DNA from: Rhizobium rosettiformans W3
GTDB taxonomy: Bacteria > Pseudomonadota > Alphaproteobacteria > Rhizobiales > Rhizobiaceae
DNA: 64,000 bases
NCBI RefSeq assembly: GCF_004912135.1
Contig: NZ_STGU01000015.1
Coordinates: 16,262 to 80,261, forward strand
Reading direction: 5' to 3'
The translations under genes were made by a program, and so were the position numbers. The notes under the pieces were generated by a model. It did not search any database and was not told where the DNA came from. It saw only the letters and a program-made list of their open reading frames with translations. Each line of letters starts with the position of its first letter. The first letter of the stretch is position 1. Positions 8,701 to 16,712 of this stretch are shown in pieces.

Positions 8701-9735
8701 TCAAGGCAACATCCGCTCTTCCTTGGCCGGCAGGAAGCTCGCGTCGAAAACCTGCTCGGCCGTGACATTGCCCTTCAGCCCCATCGAGACCTTCAGCGTC
8801 TCGATCGAGGCGGACAGCCGCTCCATGTCGACGCTGCCCATGCCGTTTTCGACGACGTAGGGCGTCTTGATGTTCATGGCATTGGCCATTTCAAGACGTT
8901 CCTTCTCGATGTCGGCGTTCAGCGTCTCGTTGCGCTTCAGGACCGCAGCGACGCCCTCTTCCGGATTGGCGACCGCATCGGCAAAGCCCTTGGCGAGCGC
9001 CTTCAGGAAGCCCTTGACGGCCTCGGGGTTTTCGGCGGCAAAATCGGAATTCACCAGCACGCTGTTGCCGTAGAGGTTCAGACCGTTATCGGCCATCAGG
9101 ATGGTCGCGATGTCGTCTGCCGGGATCCCTTGCGCCTTGAGGTTCAGGATGACCGAGAAGGCAAAGCCGAAGACGGCATCGACGTCGCCCTTTGCAAGCA
9201 TCGGCTCGCGCACGGGAAAGCCGATCGATTCGATGGTGATCTTGCTGTCGTCGATCCCGGCAACCTGCTTGAAGGCCGGCCACTGGGCGAAGGCACCATC
9301 CGGCGGCGGGGCGCCGAGCTTCTTGCCTTCGAGCGACTTCGGATCCTCGGTCACGCCGAGCGACTTGCGGCCGACGACCGAGAAGACCGGCTTGTCATAG
9401 ACCATCATCACGGCCTTGACCTTCTGACTGGGGTCTTCATCGAGGAACTTGATCACCGAATTGATGTCGCCGAAGCCCATCTGATAGGCGCCGGTCGCCA
9501 CGCGCGGGATCGCCTCAACCGAGCCATTGCCCGAATCGATCGTCACATCCAGCCCTTCCGCGGCGAAATACCCCTTGTCCAGCGCCAGCAGAAAGCCGGC
9601 CGCCGGCCCCTCGAACTTCCAGTCGAGCGTGAACTTGATTTCGGTTTCCGCATGCGCCTGCCCGACCGGCAGCGTCACACCGGCCAGCAGGCCCGCCGCG
9701 ACAATGGCCGCCGAAAAGAGACGTCTTGAGATCAT
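8701..9735 (-). CDS. ABC transporter substrate-binding protein (NMT1/THI5-like)
   Basis: 344 residues. Residues 1-29 are a signal peptide with cleavage after GQAHA. The mature part begins with KFTLDWKFEGPAAGFLLALD, followed by GYFAAEGLDV, and contains a glycine-rich loop with GNGSVE, a pattern of the NMT1/THI5-like and SsuA families of periplasmic binding proteins. It should deliver the ligand to the permease and ATPase downstream. Related rhizobial systems are annotated for pyrimidine precursors, taurine or nitrate; I cannot choose. A ribosome-binding AAGGGGAG precedes the ATG. Confidence 0.88.
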   Translation of the reverse strand: MISRRLFSAAIVAAGLLAGVTLPVGQAHAETEIKFTLDWKFEGPAAGFLLALDKGYFAAEGLDVTIDSGNGSVEAIPRVATGAYQMGFGDINSVIKFLDEDPSQKVKAVMMVYDKPVFSVVGRKSLGVTEDPKSLEGKKLGAPPPDGAFAQWPAFKQVAGIDDSKITIESIGFPVREPMLAKGDVDAVFGFAFSVILNLKAQGIPADDIATILMADNGLNLYGNSVLVNSDFAAENPEAVKGFLKALAKGFADAVANPEEGVAAVLKRNETLNADIEKERLEMANAMNIKTPYVVENGMGSVDMERLSASIETLKVSMGLKGNVTAEQVFDASFLPAKEERMLP

Positions 9736-9932
9736 GGATTTTGCTCCCCTTGTTTTGATGGGCGCATCAAAGCAGGAAACAAGGAGGCCGCAAAGCGGAA
9801 AATGCTCAAACTTTCGTCATTTCTCCAATTGCCCAAATTTAGCGCATCGGACATGGAGACACATGATGATGAAGGCGTGCGAACGCGAACGCGCTAGTGC
9901 GGGAAGATCAGAGAGATGCAGAAGGAGGTTGG

Positions 9933-10015
9933 TGCGGACGGCGGGGATCGAACCCGCATGACCTAAGGCCGAGAGATTTTAAGTCTCTTGCGTCTACCAG
10001 TTTCGCCACGTCCGC
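9933..10015 (-). tRNA. tRNA-Leu (anticodon UAA)
   Basis: Reading the minus strand, the 7-bp acceptor GCGGACG pairs with CGTCCGC. The D-arm GCGAAACTGGTAGACGC, an anticodon stem AGAGA/TCTCT with loop CTTAAAA (anticodon TAA), a long variable arm as expected for leucine, and the T-arm GGGTTCGATCCCC are all present. The discriminator is A and CCA is encoded at 9932-9930. It decodes UUA, a rare codon in this GC-rich genome. Confidence 0.97.
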
Positions 10016-10109
10016 GCGGGCCCTGTTTCGGTCAGTTCGTCGGACGCGTCAAGGGCGAGCAGCGCGGTGCCGGCGCTGCGCCGTGTCATCAATCACTCGG
10101 TCCTATTGC

Positions 10110-10373
10110 TCAACCTGCCAGCGCATCGAGGAATTCGACGCCAAGTTCGCGTTCCTTGCGCCATTTGACCGCGCAATCATGCGTCGTACCGTCCTCGAAG
10201 CGCAGGCGGAACTCTTGGGGGATGTCGACGGTCGATTCGAAGGTCACCTTGGCTCCAACAGGCGAGAGATTGCGAATCATGCAGTCGAAGGTCGAATGGC
10301 CGCCCGGGAGGATGGCGCGACCGGCTTTCAGGGCCCTCAGGCGTGGCTGGCGACGGCGTTCTGGCTGGGTCAT
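10110..10373 (-). CDS. Single-domain PilZ protein
   Basis: 87 residues, only a PilZ domain. The RRRQPR arginine motif (about 6-11) and the NLSPVGA motif (about 35-41) are the two elements that bind cyclic-di-GMP in the family. Such small proteins act as diffusible receptors for the second messenger. The window also encodes two GGDEF proteins. Monocistronic, downstream of the wrbA terminator. Confidence 0.85.
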   Translation of the reverse strand: MTQPERRRQPRLRALKAGRAILPGGHSTFDCMIRNLSPVGAKVTFESTVDIPQEFRLRFEDGTTHDCAVKWRKERELGVEFLDALAG

Positions 10374-10494
10374 GGCTGATGTCCGGATATGCTATGCATT
10401 ACAACCATGATGATGCATCAGGCCGCCTAACCCACCCTTTCGATGATCGGCAGCATTTTAACGATCGCGCCAGCTTACAGCGTCCGACACAGAA

Positions 10495-10521
10495 AAGGCG
10501 GAGCCGAGGGCCCCGCCTTTC
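10495..10521 (-). terminator. Intrinsic terminator of wrbA
   Basis: On the minus strand AAAGGCGGGGCC, loop CTC and GGCTCCGCCTTTT form a stem of about 11 bp with one mismatch, followed by a short U-run, 23 bp past the wrbA stop codon. Confidence 0.8.
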
Positions 10522-10543
10522 TTGATCATTCATCGTCTGCCGA

Positions 10544-11140
10544 TCAGACGAGCTTGGCAGCCAGCTTTGCCACATGGGCGCCCTGGTAGCGGGCGGCTTC
10601 CAGTTCGATGTCCGAAGGCTGGCGCGAGCCGTCGCCGTCGGTGATCGTGGACGCGCCGTAAGGCGAGCCGCCCTTGACCTGCTCGACGCCCATCTGGCCC
10701 TGGAAGGCATAGGGCAGGCCGGCATAGACCATGCCGTGATGCAGGAAGGTCGGGATGAAGCCCATGATGGTGGTTTCCTGGCCGCCGTGCTGGGTCGCGG
10801 TCGAGGTGAACATCGAGCCGAGCTTGCCGGTCAGCTTGCCCTGCGCCCAGAGGCCCCCGGTCTGGTCCCAAAAATTGCGCATCTGGGATGCGACCGTGCC
10901 GTAACGGGTGCCTGCGCCGACGATGATGGCGTCGTACTGGTCGAGTTCGTTCGGGTCGGCGATCGGGGCCTGCTGGTCCATCTTGTAGTAGGAAGCCTTG
11001 GCGACCTCTTCCGGAACCAGTTCCGGAACGCGCTTGACGGTGACGTCCGCGCCGGCCGACTTTGCACCTTCGGCAACGGCATAAGCCATCGTTTCGATGT
11101 GGCCATATGCCGAGTAATAGAGAACCAGTACCTTCGCCAT
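10544..11140 (-). CDS. wrbA: NAD(P)H:quinone oxidoreductase, WrbA type
   Basis: 198 residues, the usual family length when the start is placed at 11140 ([10 protein letters not shown]), which has GGGAGA 7 bases upstream; the frame has a weaker ATG 21 bases earlier. Flavodoxin-like FMN-binding loops [10 protein letters not shown] (about 10-19) and [14 protein letters not shown] (about 77-90) are present. It catalyses two-electron reduction of quinones, avoiding semiquinone radicals, and is soluble and typically tetrameric. Its own terminator follows. Confidence 0.93.
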   Translation of the reverse strand: MAKVLVLYYSAYGHIETMAYAVAEGAKSAGADVTVKRVPELVPEEVAKASYYKMDQQAPIADPNELDQYDAIIVGAGTRYGTVASQMRNFWDQTGGLWAQGKLTGKLGSMFTSTATQHGGQETTIMGFIPTFLHHGMVYAGLPYAFQGQMGVEQVKGGSPYGASTITDGDGSRQPSDIELEAARYQGAHVAKLAAKLV

Positions 11141-11331
11141 GTCGTATCTCCCTTGAAACATGCGGCCCCGCCGCGCTGATGGATGTGCGAGATGTAGCGC
11201 ATTCCGGCGATCCGACCAGTCACGCGCGAGGGAACGCAGTGTTCAATCATTCACCGCCTTTACTTCTCTTCCCGGACACAAAACGGTAACGTCTTTCAGC
11301 CCCGCCTGCCTCATCCCATAGGACAACATCC

Positions 11332-12117
11332 ATGACTTCGACGATCAAGACCGCCGCCATGCTCGCCATCGGCGACGAACTCCTGTCCGGCCGCACCAAG
11401 GACAAGAATATCGGCCATCTCGCCGATCTCCTGACGGTTGCCGGCATCGATCTGAAGGAGGTGCGCATCGTCGCGGACGAGGAGGACGCGATCGTCGAGG
11501 CGCTGAATGCGCTCCGGTCCAAATACACCTATGTCTTCACCTCCGGCGGCATCGGCCCGACGCATGACGACATCACGGCCGATGCCGTGTCGAAAGCCTT
11601 CGGCGTGCCCTGCCTGCATGATCCGGATGCGATGAAGCTGCTCGGCGACATGTATGCCGGCCGCGGTCTCGAATTCACCGAAGCCCGCCAGCGCATGGCG
11701 CGCATGCCGGAGGGCAGCCGCCATATCCCGAACCCGGTCTCGACGGCGCCCGGCTTCATCATCGGCAATGTGCATGTCATGGCCGGCGTGCCGCAGGTCT
11801 TCCAGGCGATGATGGCGCATGTGATCGAGACGTTGCCGGCCGGGCAGCGGGTGCTGTCGCGCTCCATCGCCTGCCCCTTCGGCGAAGGCGATATCGGCAC
11901 TGCGCTCGGCACCATCCAGAAGGCGCATCCGGAAACCTCGATCGGCTCCTATCCGCATTTCGACGGCCAGCGCTTCTCGACCGAACTAATCGTTCGGGCG
12001 CGCGAGCAGGCGATCGTCGATGCGGCAGCGGCCGATGTCGAGGCAATGATTGCTGCGCTGCGGTCGGAAAAGGATGCTGCGGCCAAGCGCGATCTCGGCA
12101 CCGGCGAAGTGGCTTAA
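11332..12117 (+). CDS. CinA N-terminal-like / molybdopterin-binding domain protein
   Basis: 261 residues. GDELLSGRTKDKN (about 14-26) and FTSGGIGPTHDD (about 69-80) are the hallmark motifs of the MoaB/Mog fold shared by the CinA N-terminal domain (COG1058). The C-terminal nicotinamide-nucleotide amidase domain of full CinA is absent, so the NMN deamidase function should not be assumed; the N-terminal domain alone is linked to pyrophosphatase activity in some members. The ATG at 11332 follows CATAGGACAACATCC, with no strong Shine-Dalgarno. A palindrome follows the stop codon by 28 bp. Confidence 0.85.
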   Translation: MTSTIKTAAMLAIGDELLSGRTKDKNIGHLADLLTVAGIDLKEVRIVADEEDAIVEALNALRSKYTYVFTSGGIGPTHDDITADAVSKAFGVPCLHDPDAMKLLGDMYAGRGLEFTEARQRMARMPEGSRHIPNPVSTAPGFIIGNVHVMAGVPQVFQAMMAHVIETLPAGQRVLSRSIACPFGEGDIGTALGTIQKAHPETSIGSYPHFDGQRFSTELIVRAREQAIVDAAAADVEAMIAALRSEKDAAAKRDLGTGEVA

Positions 12118-12150
12118 GCGCGTTCCTTCGCGCCTGAAGCCCCGCCCGCC

Positions 12151-12164
12151 TTGACCTCGGTCAA
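12151..12164 (+). promoter_or_regulatory. FNR/FixK-like box upstream of the universal stress gene
   Basis: TTGACCTCGGTCAA has the form TTGAC-N4-GTCAA, close to the anaerobox consensus TTGAT-N4-ATCAA. It is part of a longer 10-bp hairpin (12146-12169), so a terminator of the preceding gene is the competing reading, although no U-run follows. A TAGTTA -10-like element at 12189-12194 would place the box near -43, as in class II activation. Confidence 0.45.
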
Positions 12165-12236
12165 GGCGGAACAACGTAACGGAACCCATAGTTATCTCAT
12201 GCGGACAATGAATAAGGGCCGCAAGAGGAGACGACC

Positions 12237-13079
12237 ATGGGTTACCGCACACTTCTTGCCATATTGGACACACCGAAAACCACGAAGCAGGTGACGGATT
12301 TTACCGTTGCCATCGCCAACCAGTTTCAGGCGCATGTGATCGGCGCCCATGCCGAGGCCGTGGCCATGGTGCCGCTGGTCGCGCCCATGGAGATCCCGGA
12401 TCCCGCCACCGTTCAGGCGCTGCAGGAGATGGCGCATCAGGAAACCGAGGGCGTCGAGAAGATCTATCGCGAGATCGGCAGCCGCGAGGGCCTGTCCCAT
12501 GAATGGCGCAGCTTCGTCACCTCCTCGGGCTTCAACTCCGCCGCGTTGATCGACAGCGCCCGCAGCGTCGATCTCGTCATTGCCGCCCAGGGCGAAGCGG
12601 GCATGCTGTCGGAAACCCGGTCGGAGCTTGAAAGCTTCCTGTTCGAGAGCGGACGCCCGGTGCTGCTCATCCCGCATATCCTGAAGGAGCCGAAACCGAT
12701 CCGCCGGGTGCTGGTTGCCTGGAACGGCTCGCGCGAGGCGGCCCGCGCCACCTTCGACGCCCTGCCCTTCCTCAAGGCCGCCGAGGTGGTCGAGATCTTC
12801 ACGGTCGATGCGTCCGATAGCGCGAATCAGACCGGCGCCATGGCCGGCGCCGAGATCGCCGCGTCGCTTGCGCGTCACGGGGTCAATGTCACGCTGACCG
12901 CATCGGAAAAGTCCGGGCTCGATCCGGCGATCGCCATCGAAAACCGGCTGTCGGACAGTTCCATCGACCTCCTGGTCATGGGCGCCTATGGCAACAAGCG
13001 CTGGTGGGAAATGCTGTTCGGCGGCGTCACCCGCACACTGCTCGATTCGATGACGGCGCTGACGCTTCTGTCCCGCTGA
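12237..13079 (+). CDS. Tandem universal stress protein
   Basis: 280 residues with two USP folds (about 1-145 and 150-280). The second ends in MGAYGNKRWWEMLFGGVTRT, close to the nucleotide-binding loop G-2x-G-9x-G-(S/T); the first lacks a clear version. Such tandem proteins are induced by low oxygen and stress in rhizobia. The strong AGAGGAG sits 7 bases before the ATG. A potential FNR/FixK-type box lies 73 bp upstream of the start. No partner gene is adjacent. Confidence 0.87.
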   Translation: MGYRTLLAILDTPKTTKQVTDFTVAIANQFQAHVIGAHAEAVAMVPLVAPMEIPDPATVQALQEMAHQETEGVEKIYREIGSREGLSHEWRSFVTSSGFNSAALIDSARSVDLVIAAQGEAGMLSETRSELESFLFESGRPVLLIPHILKEPKPIRRVLVAWNGSREAARATFDALPFLKAAEVVEIFTVDASDSANQTGAMAGAEIAASLARHGVNVTLTASEKSGLDPAIAIENRLSDSSIDLLVMGAYGNKRWWEMLFGGVTRTLLDSMTALTLLSR

Positions 13080-13304
13080 TGACGGGGCCTGTTGGCGAGG
13101 GAACACGGGCCTTGCCAGAGGCTTCAGATTCCCGCTAATAGCAACGGCCAAAGACTGGAACCCTTCAAGGGCGAGCTTCGCGCGGTATCAGCCGCGCGAA
13201 ACGCGTTTCGGGGCCCGCGCATCGTGGCCCGCTTGGAAGGATCCGGTTGACGGCGCCGCAGTCCGGCGCGGATCCCATCATCCAGCCAGCGGAGCCCGCA
13301 TCTC

Positions 13305-13802
13305 ATGTCTCTTCCCGATAAAGCCTTCCCCGTTTCCTGGGACCAGTTCCACCGTGACGCGCGTGCGCTTGCCTGGCGGCTCGCCGGCCTCGGCCAGGAG
13401 TTCCGCGCCATCGTCTGCATCACCCGTGGCGGCCTCGTGCCGGCCGCGATCATCTCGCGCGAGCTCAACATCCGCCTCATCGAAACGGTCTGCGTCGCCT
13501 CCTACCATGACTATGTCAACCAGGGCGAAATGAACCTCCTGAAGGGCATCACGCCGGAACTGACGGTCAATGGCGGCGAAGGCGTACTGGTGATCGACGA
13601 TCTCACCGACACCGGCAAGACGGCGCTCGAAGTTCGCGAGATGATGCCGAAGGCGCATTTCGCCTGCGTCTACGCCAAGCCGAAGGGCGTGCCGACCATC
13701 GACACCTTCGTCACCGAAGTCTCCCAGGACACCTGGATCTATTTCCCCTGGGACATGGGCTTCACCTATCAGGAGCCGATCGCCAAGGGCTCCAAGGGCT
13801 GA
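13305..13802 (+). CDS. gpt: Xanthine phosphoribosyltransferase
   Basis: 165 residues. It salvages xanthine and guanine with PRPP to XMP and GMP. The PRPP-binding loop [14 protein letters not shown] (about 93-106) and the ITRGGLVPA segment (about 39-47) fit Gpt of the type I PRTase family, and the length agrees. A 225-bp leader precedes it and contains GC-rich inverted repeats (GCGCGGTATCAGCCGCGCG near 13179) that may be regulatory. A clean terminator follows. Confidence 0.92.
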   Translation: MSLPDKAFPVSWDQFHRDARALAWRLAGLGQEFRAIVCITRGGLVPAAIISRELNIRLIETVCVASYHDYVNQGEMNLLKGITPELTVNGGEGVLVIDDLTDTGKTALEVREMMPKAHFACVYAKPKGVPTIDTFVTEVSQDTWIYFPWDMGFTYQEPIAKGSKG

Positions 13803-13825
13803 CAGCCAAGATCCTTTCTGCTCCG

Positions 13826-13855
13826 AAAGCCCGCATATCGACGCGGGCTTTTTTA
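13826..13855 (+). terminator. Intrinsic terminator of gpt
   Basis: AAAGCCCGC at 13826-13834 pairs with GCGGGCTTT at 13843-13851, followed by TTTT. It lies 23 bp after the gpt stop codon. Confidence 0.92.
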
Positions 13856-14077
13856 TGCCAGCCGACAAAGCAGAGCAAAGAGACTAGCAAACATTCAGCT
13901 CCTTGAGATTTCCAAAGAGAATCGACTGCCTCCCAAGTCCGCCCGATTCGACGGACATCACAGTCAAGTACTATGAGAATTATTGCCTAGAAATAAGAAT
14001 AGATGCGGCTCTGCCTGTGAATCAATGTGGGTTGCTGAAACGGCTCTTACGAAAAGATCACAATGTGCTTGAGTAAT

Positions 14078-14097
14078 TTCGTCCTTCCTAGGACGAA
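14078..14097. promoter_or_regulatory. Hairpin upstream of a small membrane-protein ORF
   Basis: TTCGTCCT (14078-14085) and AGGACGAA (14090-14097) form a perfect 8-bp stem with loop TCCT. It ends 20 bases before the TTG start of the small ORF, so it is either an operator or a leader structure. The rest of 13856-14077 is AT-rich for this genome and shows no gene I recognise. Confidence 0.4.
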
Positions 14098-14117
14098 TCG
14101 AAGCACAGGAGAAAATA

Positions 14118-14237
14118 TTGGACGACAAACATGAGCTGCGAATATCCAAAGGTGAAATCGTCGCGAAAGGAGCTATCGCCGTTTTAGTGGTCGGTATCTT
14201 ATTGATATTGCCCTTGGCAGTCTCTTTGACGACTTGA
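14118..14237 (+). CDS. Small single-pass membrane protein, candidate
   Basis: 39 residues from a TTG start with AGGAG 7 bases upstream (CACAGGAGAAAATA). The N-terminus is charged (DDKHELRISKGE) and residues 19-37 form one hydrophobic helix (AIAVLVVGILLILPLAVSL). Codon use is unlike the neighbourhood: TTA twice, ATA twice, TTG repeatedly. The interval is AT-rich and flanked by hairpins at 14078-14097 and 14266-14291, which would delimit a small transcription unit. No family is recognised. It could be noise, but start signal, hydrophobic profile and framing hairpins agree. Confidence 0.5.
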   Translation: MDDKHELRISKGEIVAKGAIAVLVVGILLILPLAVSLTT

Positions 14238-14265
14238 CGGACGATCCACCGCGACGCTGCAATTC

Positions 14266-14291
14266 GAGCCCCGTCGCTTCAGACGGGGCTC
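14266..14291 (+). terminator. Hairpin downstream of the small ORF
   Basis: GAGCCCCGTC (14266-14275) and GACGGGGCTC (14282-14291) pair perfectly over 10 bp with loop GCTTCA. Followed by TCTGCC, so the U-run is poor. Its position 29 bp after the small ORF favours a terminator role. Confidence 0.5.
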
Positions 14292-14413
14292 TCTGCCATC
14301 CGGTTAACTTCCCGGATATTTTCTACCAGAAATTCAATCTCGAATACTGCGCGACAATCAAGGCCGGCTATTTCGTGGGCCGGCCCCAACACAGTCAGTC
14401 TTTTCCAGCGAAC

Positions 14414-14453
14414 GGAACAAAAGAGCCCCTCGCCCGTATGGCTCTTGTGTTCC
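14414..14453. promoter_or_regulatory. Leader hairpin just upstream of the DUF2231 gene
   Basis: GGAACA-A-AAGAGCC (14414-14427) and GGCTCTT-G-TGTTCC (14440-14453) form a 13-bp stem with one mismatch and a 12-base loop. It ends 24 bases before the ATG at 14478. Either a structured 5' leader or a protein-binding palindrome. Confidence 0.45.
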
Positions 14454-14477
14454 ACCCCAAACGGTAGAGATCGACTG

Positions 14478-14918
14478 ATGGCCGCCCTCCACTCTCCGCC
14501 CACGGCATCGAACGCCTATCCGCTTTCGGCGCTCTTCGTCCCCTTTCCCTTCGTCAGCTTCACACTGGCCCTGATTACCGACATCCTCTACTGGCGCACC
14601 TCGCACCTCATGTGGAGCAATTTCTCCGACTGGCTCTTGTTCTTCGGCCTCGTCTTCGGCGCGCTCTCCATCATCGCCGGGCTGATCGATCTGGCACGGC
14701 CCGCAACCCGCGCGCTTCGCCCCAGCTGGCCGGCGGTCATCGCCTATTTCGCCGTGCTGGTGCTCGCCATTCTCAACAGCTTCATTCACGCCGGCGACGG
14801 CTGGACGGCGATCGTGCCCTACGGCCTCCTCGTATCGGCTGTCACCGTGATTGCCATGATCGCCTGCGTCTATCTCACCGCCGAACAGCGTAGCGCCGAT
14901 GCCTGGAGGACCCCATGA
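14478..14918 (+). CDS. DUF2231 family membrane protein
   Basis: 146 residues when started at the ATG at 14478; the frame allows an ATG 33 bases earlier that would fall in the leader hairpin. Four hydrophobic segments (about 23-40, 52-74, 86-103, 112-130) fit DUF2231. Its stop overlaps the start of the sorbosone-dehydrogenase-like gene by 4 bp (ATGA), so the two are co-translated. In other bacteria DUF2231 proteins accompany PQQ-type sugar dehydrogenases and cytochromes, which suggests a membrane partner for the periplasmic enzyme. Confidence 0.82.
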   Translation: MAALHSPPTASNAYPLSALFVPFPFVSFTLALITDILYWRTSHLMWSNFSDWLLFFGLVFGALSIIAGLIDLARPATRALRPSWPAVIAYFAVLVLAILNSFIHAGDGWTAIVPYGLLVSAVTVIAMIACVYLTAEQRSADAWRTP

Positions 14919-16621
14919 ACCGCTCCGAAATCACCCTGCGCCGCGTCGCGCTTGCCTCCACCGCCCTCCTGGCGCTCACCCTTGCCGGCTGCAGCGATGA
15001 CAATGGCGATTTCGACGTCTCCAGCCAGATCGGCCCCGATCCCGTTCTGCCCGAACCCAGCCAGTCGCTCGTGCCCGACCTGAAGGTCGCCGAGGTCGTC
15101 GGCTGGGGCGCGGACGAGACGCCCGACGTCATCGACGGCTTCACCATCTCCGCCTATGCCCGCGATCTCGCCAACCCGCGCACCGTACACACGCTGCCCA
15201 ACGGCGACGTGCTCGTTGTGCAGAGCAAGGCACCGCCCGGCAAGCCGGTCGAGCGTCCGAAGGACGTCATCCGCGGCTTCATCATGTCCATCGCCTCGGG
15301 CGGTGGCGGCGGGGATAAACCGACGAACCTCATCACGCTGCTGCGCGACACCGATCGCGATGGCACCGTCGATGAACGCCATGACCTCCTGACCGATCTC
15401 AACTCGCCCTTCGGCCTCGCCTTCGTCGACGACACGCTTTACGTCGCAGCGGCCGACGCGGTGCTCGCCTATGACTACCAGCTCGGCCAGAACGAGATCA
15501 CCACGCCGCCGCGCGTGCTCACCCCCTTGCCGGGCGGTCCGATCAACCACCACTGGACGAAGGATCTGGCGCTCAGCCCCGACGGCCGCTTCCTCTACGC
15601 CTCGGTCGGCTCCAATTCCAATGCCGGCGAACGCGGGCTCGAAGCTGAAAAGGGCCGCGCCGCCATCTGGCAGATCGACCGGGAAACCGGCGCCTCCCGC
15701 GTCTATGCGTCCGGCCTTCGCAATCCGAACGGGCTTGCCTTCAACCCGGACAGCGGTGCGCTCTGGACCGTCGTCAACGAGCGCGACGAGCTCGGCCCCA
15801 ATCTCGTGCCGGATTACATGACCTCGGTCCAGGACGGCGCCTTCTATGGCTGGCCCTGGAGCTACTATGGCCAGCACGTCGATCCGCGCCTGCATCCGCC
15901 GCGGCCCGATATGGTCGAGCAGGCGATCAAGCCGGATTATGCGCTGTCCAGCCACGTGGCGGCCCTCGGCCTTGCCTTCTCCACCGGCATGGCCATGCCG
16001 GAAGGTTATGCCAACGGCGCTTTCGTCGGCAATCGCGGCAGCTGGAACCGCAGCCAGTTCAATGGCTACAAGGTCCTCTACGTACCCTTTGAGAACGGAC
16101 GGCCTTCCGGCGACCCGACCGATGTCGTGACCGGCTTCCTCGATGCCGAAGCCGAGGAAGCCCATGGCCGCCCTGTCGGCGTGGGGTTCGACGGCACCGG
16201 TGCTCTGCTGATTGCGGATGATGCCGGCAACACCGTCTGGCGCGTCGCAGCCGAAGGCGCAACGCCGCTCGCCGAACCGATCGGCACGGACCAGATGCCG
16301 CCGGGCTCGGCCGTCGCCGAACAGCAGGCTGCAACGGATGAGGCTGTCGAGGGCACACCCGCTCCGGCCGACGGCACCACCGCTCCGGCCGACAGCACCA
16401 GCCCGGCTCCAGCCGAGGGCACAACGCCGGCTCCCACAGGCGCCGAGGCTCCGCCACCGCCGGCCGAAGATCCGGCCGTGGCACCGACGCCCGATGCCCC
16501 CGCCAATACCGGTGACGGCACGCTGGCACCGCCCACGCCTTCGCAGACGGATGTGCCCGCAACCGCACCCGAAGGTGGCGTTCAGGATGCGAGCCCGCCG
16601 CCTGCACCGATCCAGCCTTAA
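14915..16621 (+). CDS. Sorbosone dehydrogenase-like (PQQ-type beta-propeller) lipoprotein
   Basis: 568 residues. Residues 1-26 are a lipoprotein signal with lipobox LAGC, so the protein is lipid-anchored and periplasmic. The body (about 55-450) is a six-bladed propeller of the glucose/sorbosone dehydrogenase family, with LALSPDGRFLYASVGSNSN, GLRNPNGLAFNPDSG and FYGWPWSYYG segments. The last 110 residues are a low-complexity Ala/Pro/Thr tail with near-repeats of PAPADGTT, atypical for the catalytic family and possibly a wall-spanning spacer. The substrate is unknown. Start overlaps DUF2231 by 4 bp. Confidence 0.85.
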   Translation: MNRSEITLRRVALASTALLALTLAGCSDDNGDFDVSSQIGPDPVLPEPSQSLVPDLKVAEVVGWGADETPDVIDGFTISAYARDLANPRTVHTLPNGDVLVVQSKAPPGKPVERPKDVIRGFIMSIASGGGGGDKPTNLITLLRDTDRDGTVDERHDLLTDLNSPFGLAFVDDTLYVAAADAVLAYDYQLGQNEITTPPRVLTPLPGGPINHHWTKDLALSPDGRFLYASVGSNSNAGERGLEAEKGRAAIWQIDRETGASRVYASGLRNPNGLAFNPDSGALWTVVNERDELGPNLVPDYMTSVQDGAFYGWPWSYYGQHVDPRLHPPRPDMVEQAIKPDYALSSHVAALGLAFSTGMAMPEGYANGAFVGNRGSWNRSQFNGYKVLYVPFENGRPSGDPTDVVTGFLDAEAEEAHGRPVGVGFDGTGALLIADDAGNTVWRVAAEGATPLAEPIGTDQMPPGSAVAEQQAATDEAVEGTPAPADGTTAPADSTSPAPAEGTTPAPTGAEAPPPPAEDPAVAPTPDAPANTGDGTLAPPTPSQTDVPATAPEGGVQDASPPPAPIQP

Positions 16622-16648
16622 GGGCTGACTGTCTCGCTCTCATCAAGA

Positions 16649-16675
16649 AGGCCCCCCGCCATCGGCGGAGGGCCT
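16649..16675. terminator. Bidirectional terminator
   Basis: AGGCCCCCCGCC pairs with GGCGGAGGGCCT around loop ATC (12 bp, one mismatch) between the convergent sorbosone dehydrogenase and SRPBCC genes. U-runs are short on both sides. Confidence 0.7.
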
Positions 16676-16712
16676 ATTGATTTCGGTCTCGTTCTTTTAC
16701 GGCGGACCTGTT

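Noticed and set aside
9933..10015. tRNA-Leu as a possible integration site for a genomic island
   Set aside because: No integrase, direct repeat of the tRNA end or foreign-looking block is next to it.
12118..12236. The 12146-12169 stem as a simple intrinsic terminator
   Set aside because: No U-run follows, and the central dyad matches an FNR/FixK-type site; kept as regulatory with moderate confidence.
13964..14149. 61-aa minus-strand frame in the AT-rich interval
   Set aside because: No ribosome-binding site and no hydrophobic or domain pattern; it runs opposite to the better-supported small membrane ORF.
14234..14467. 77-aa plus-strand frame after the small membrane ORF
   Set aside because: Its start lies in the stop region of the small ORF, it runs through two hairpins, and the product has no domain.
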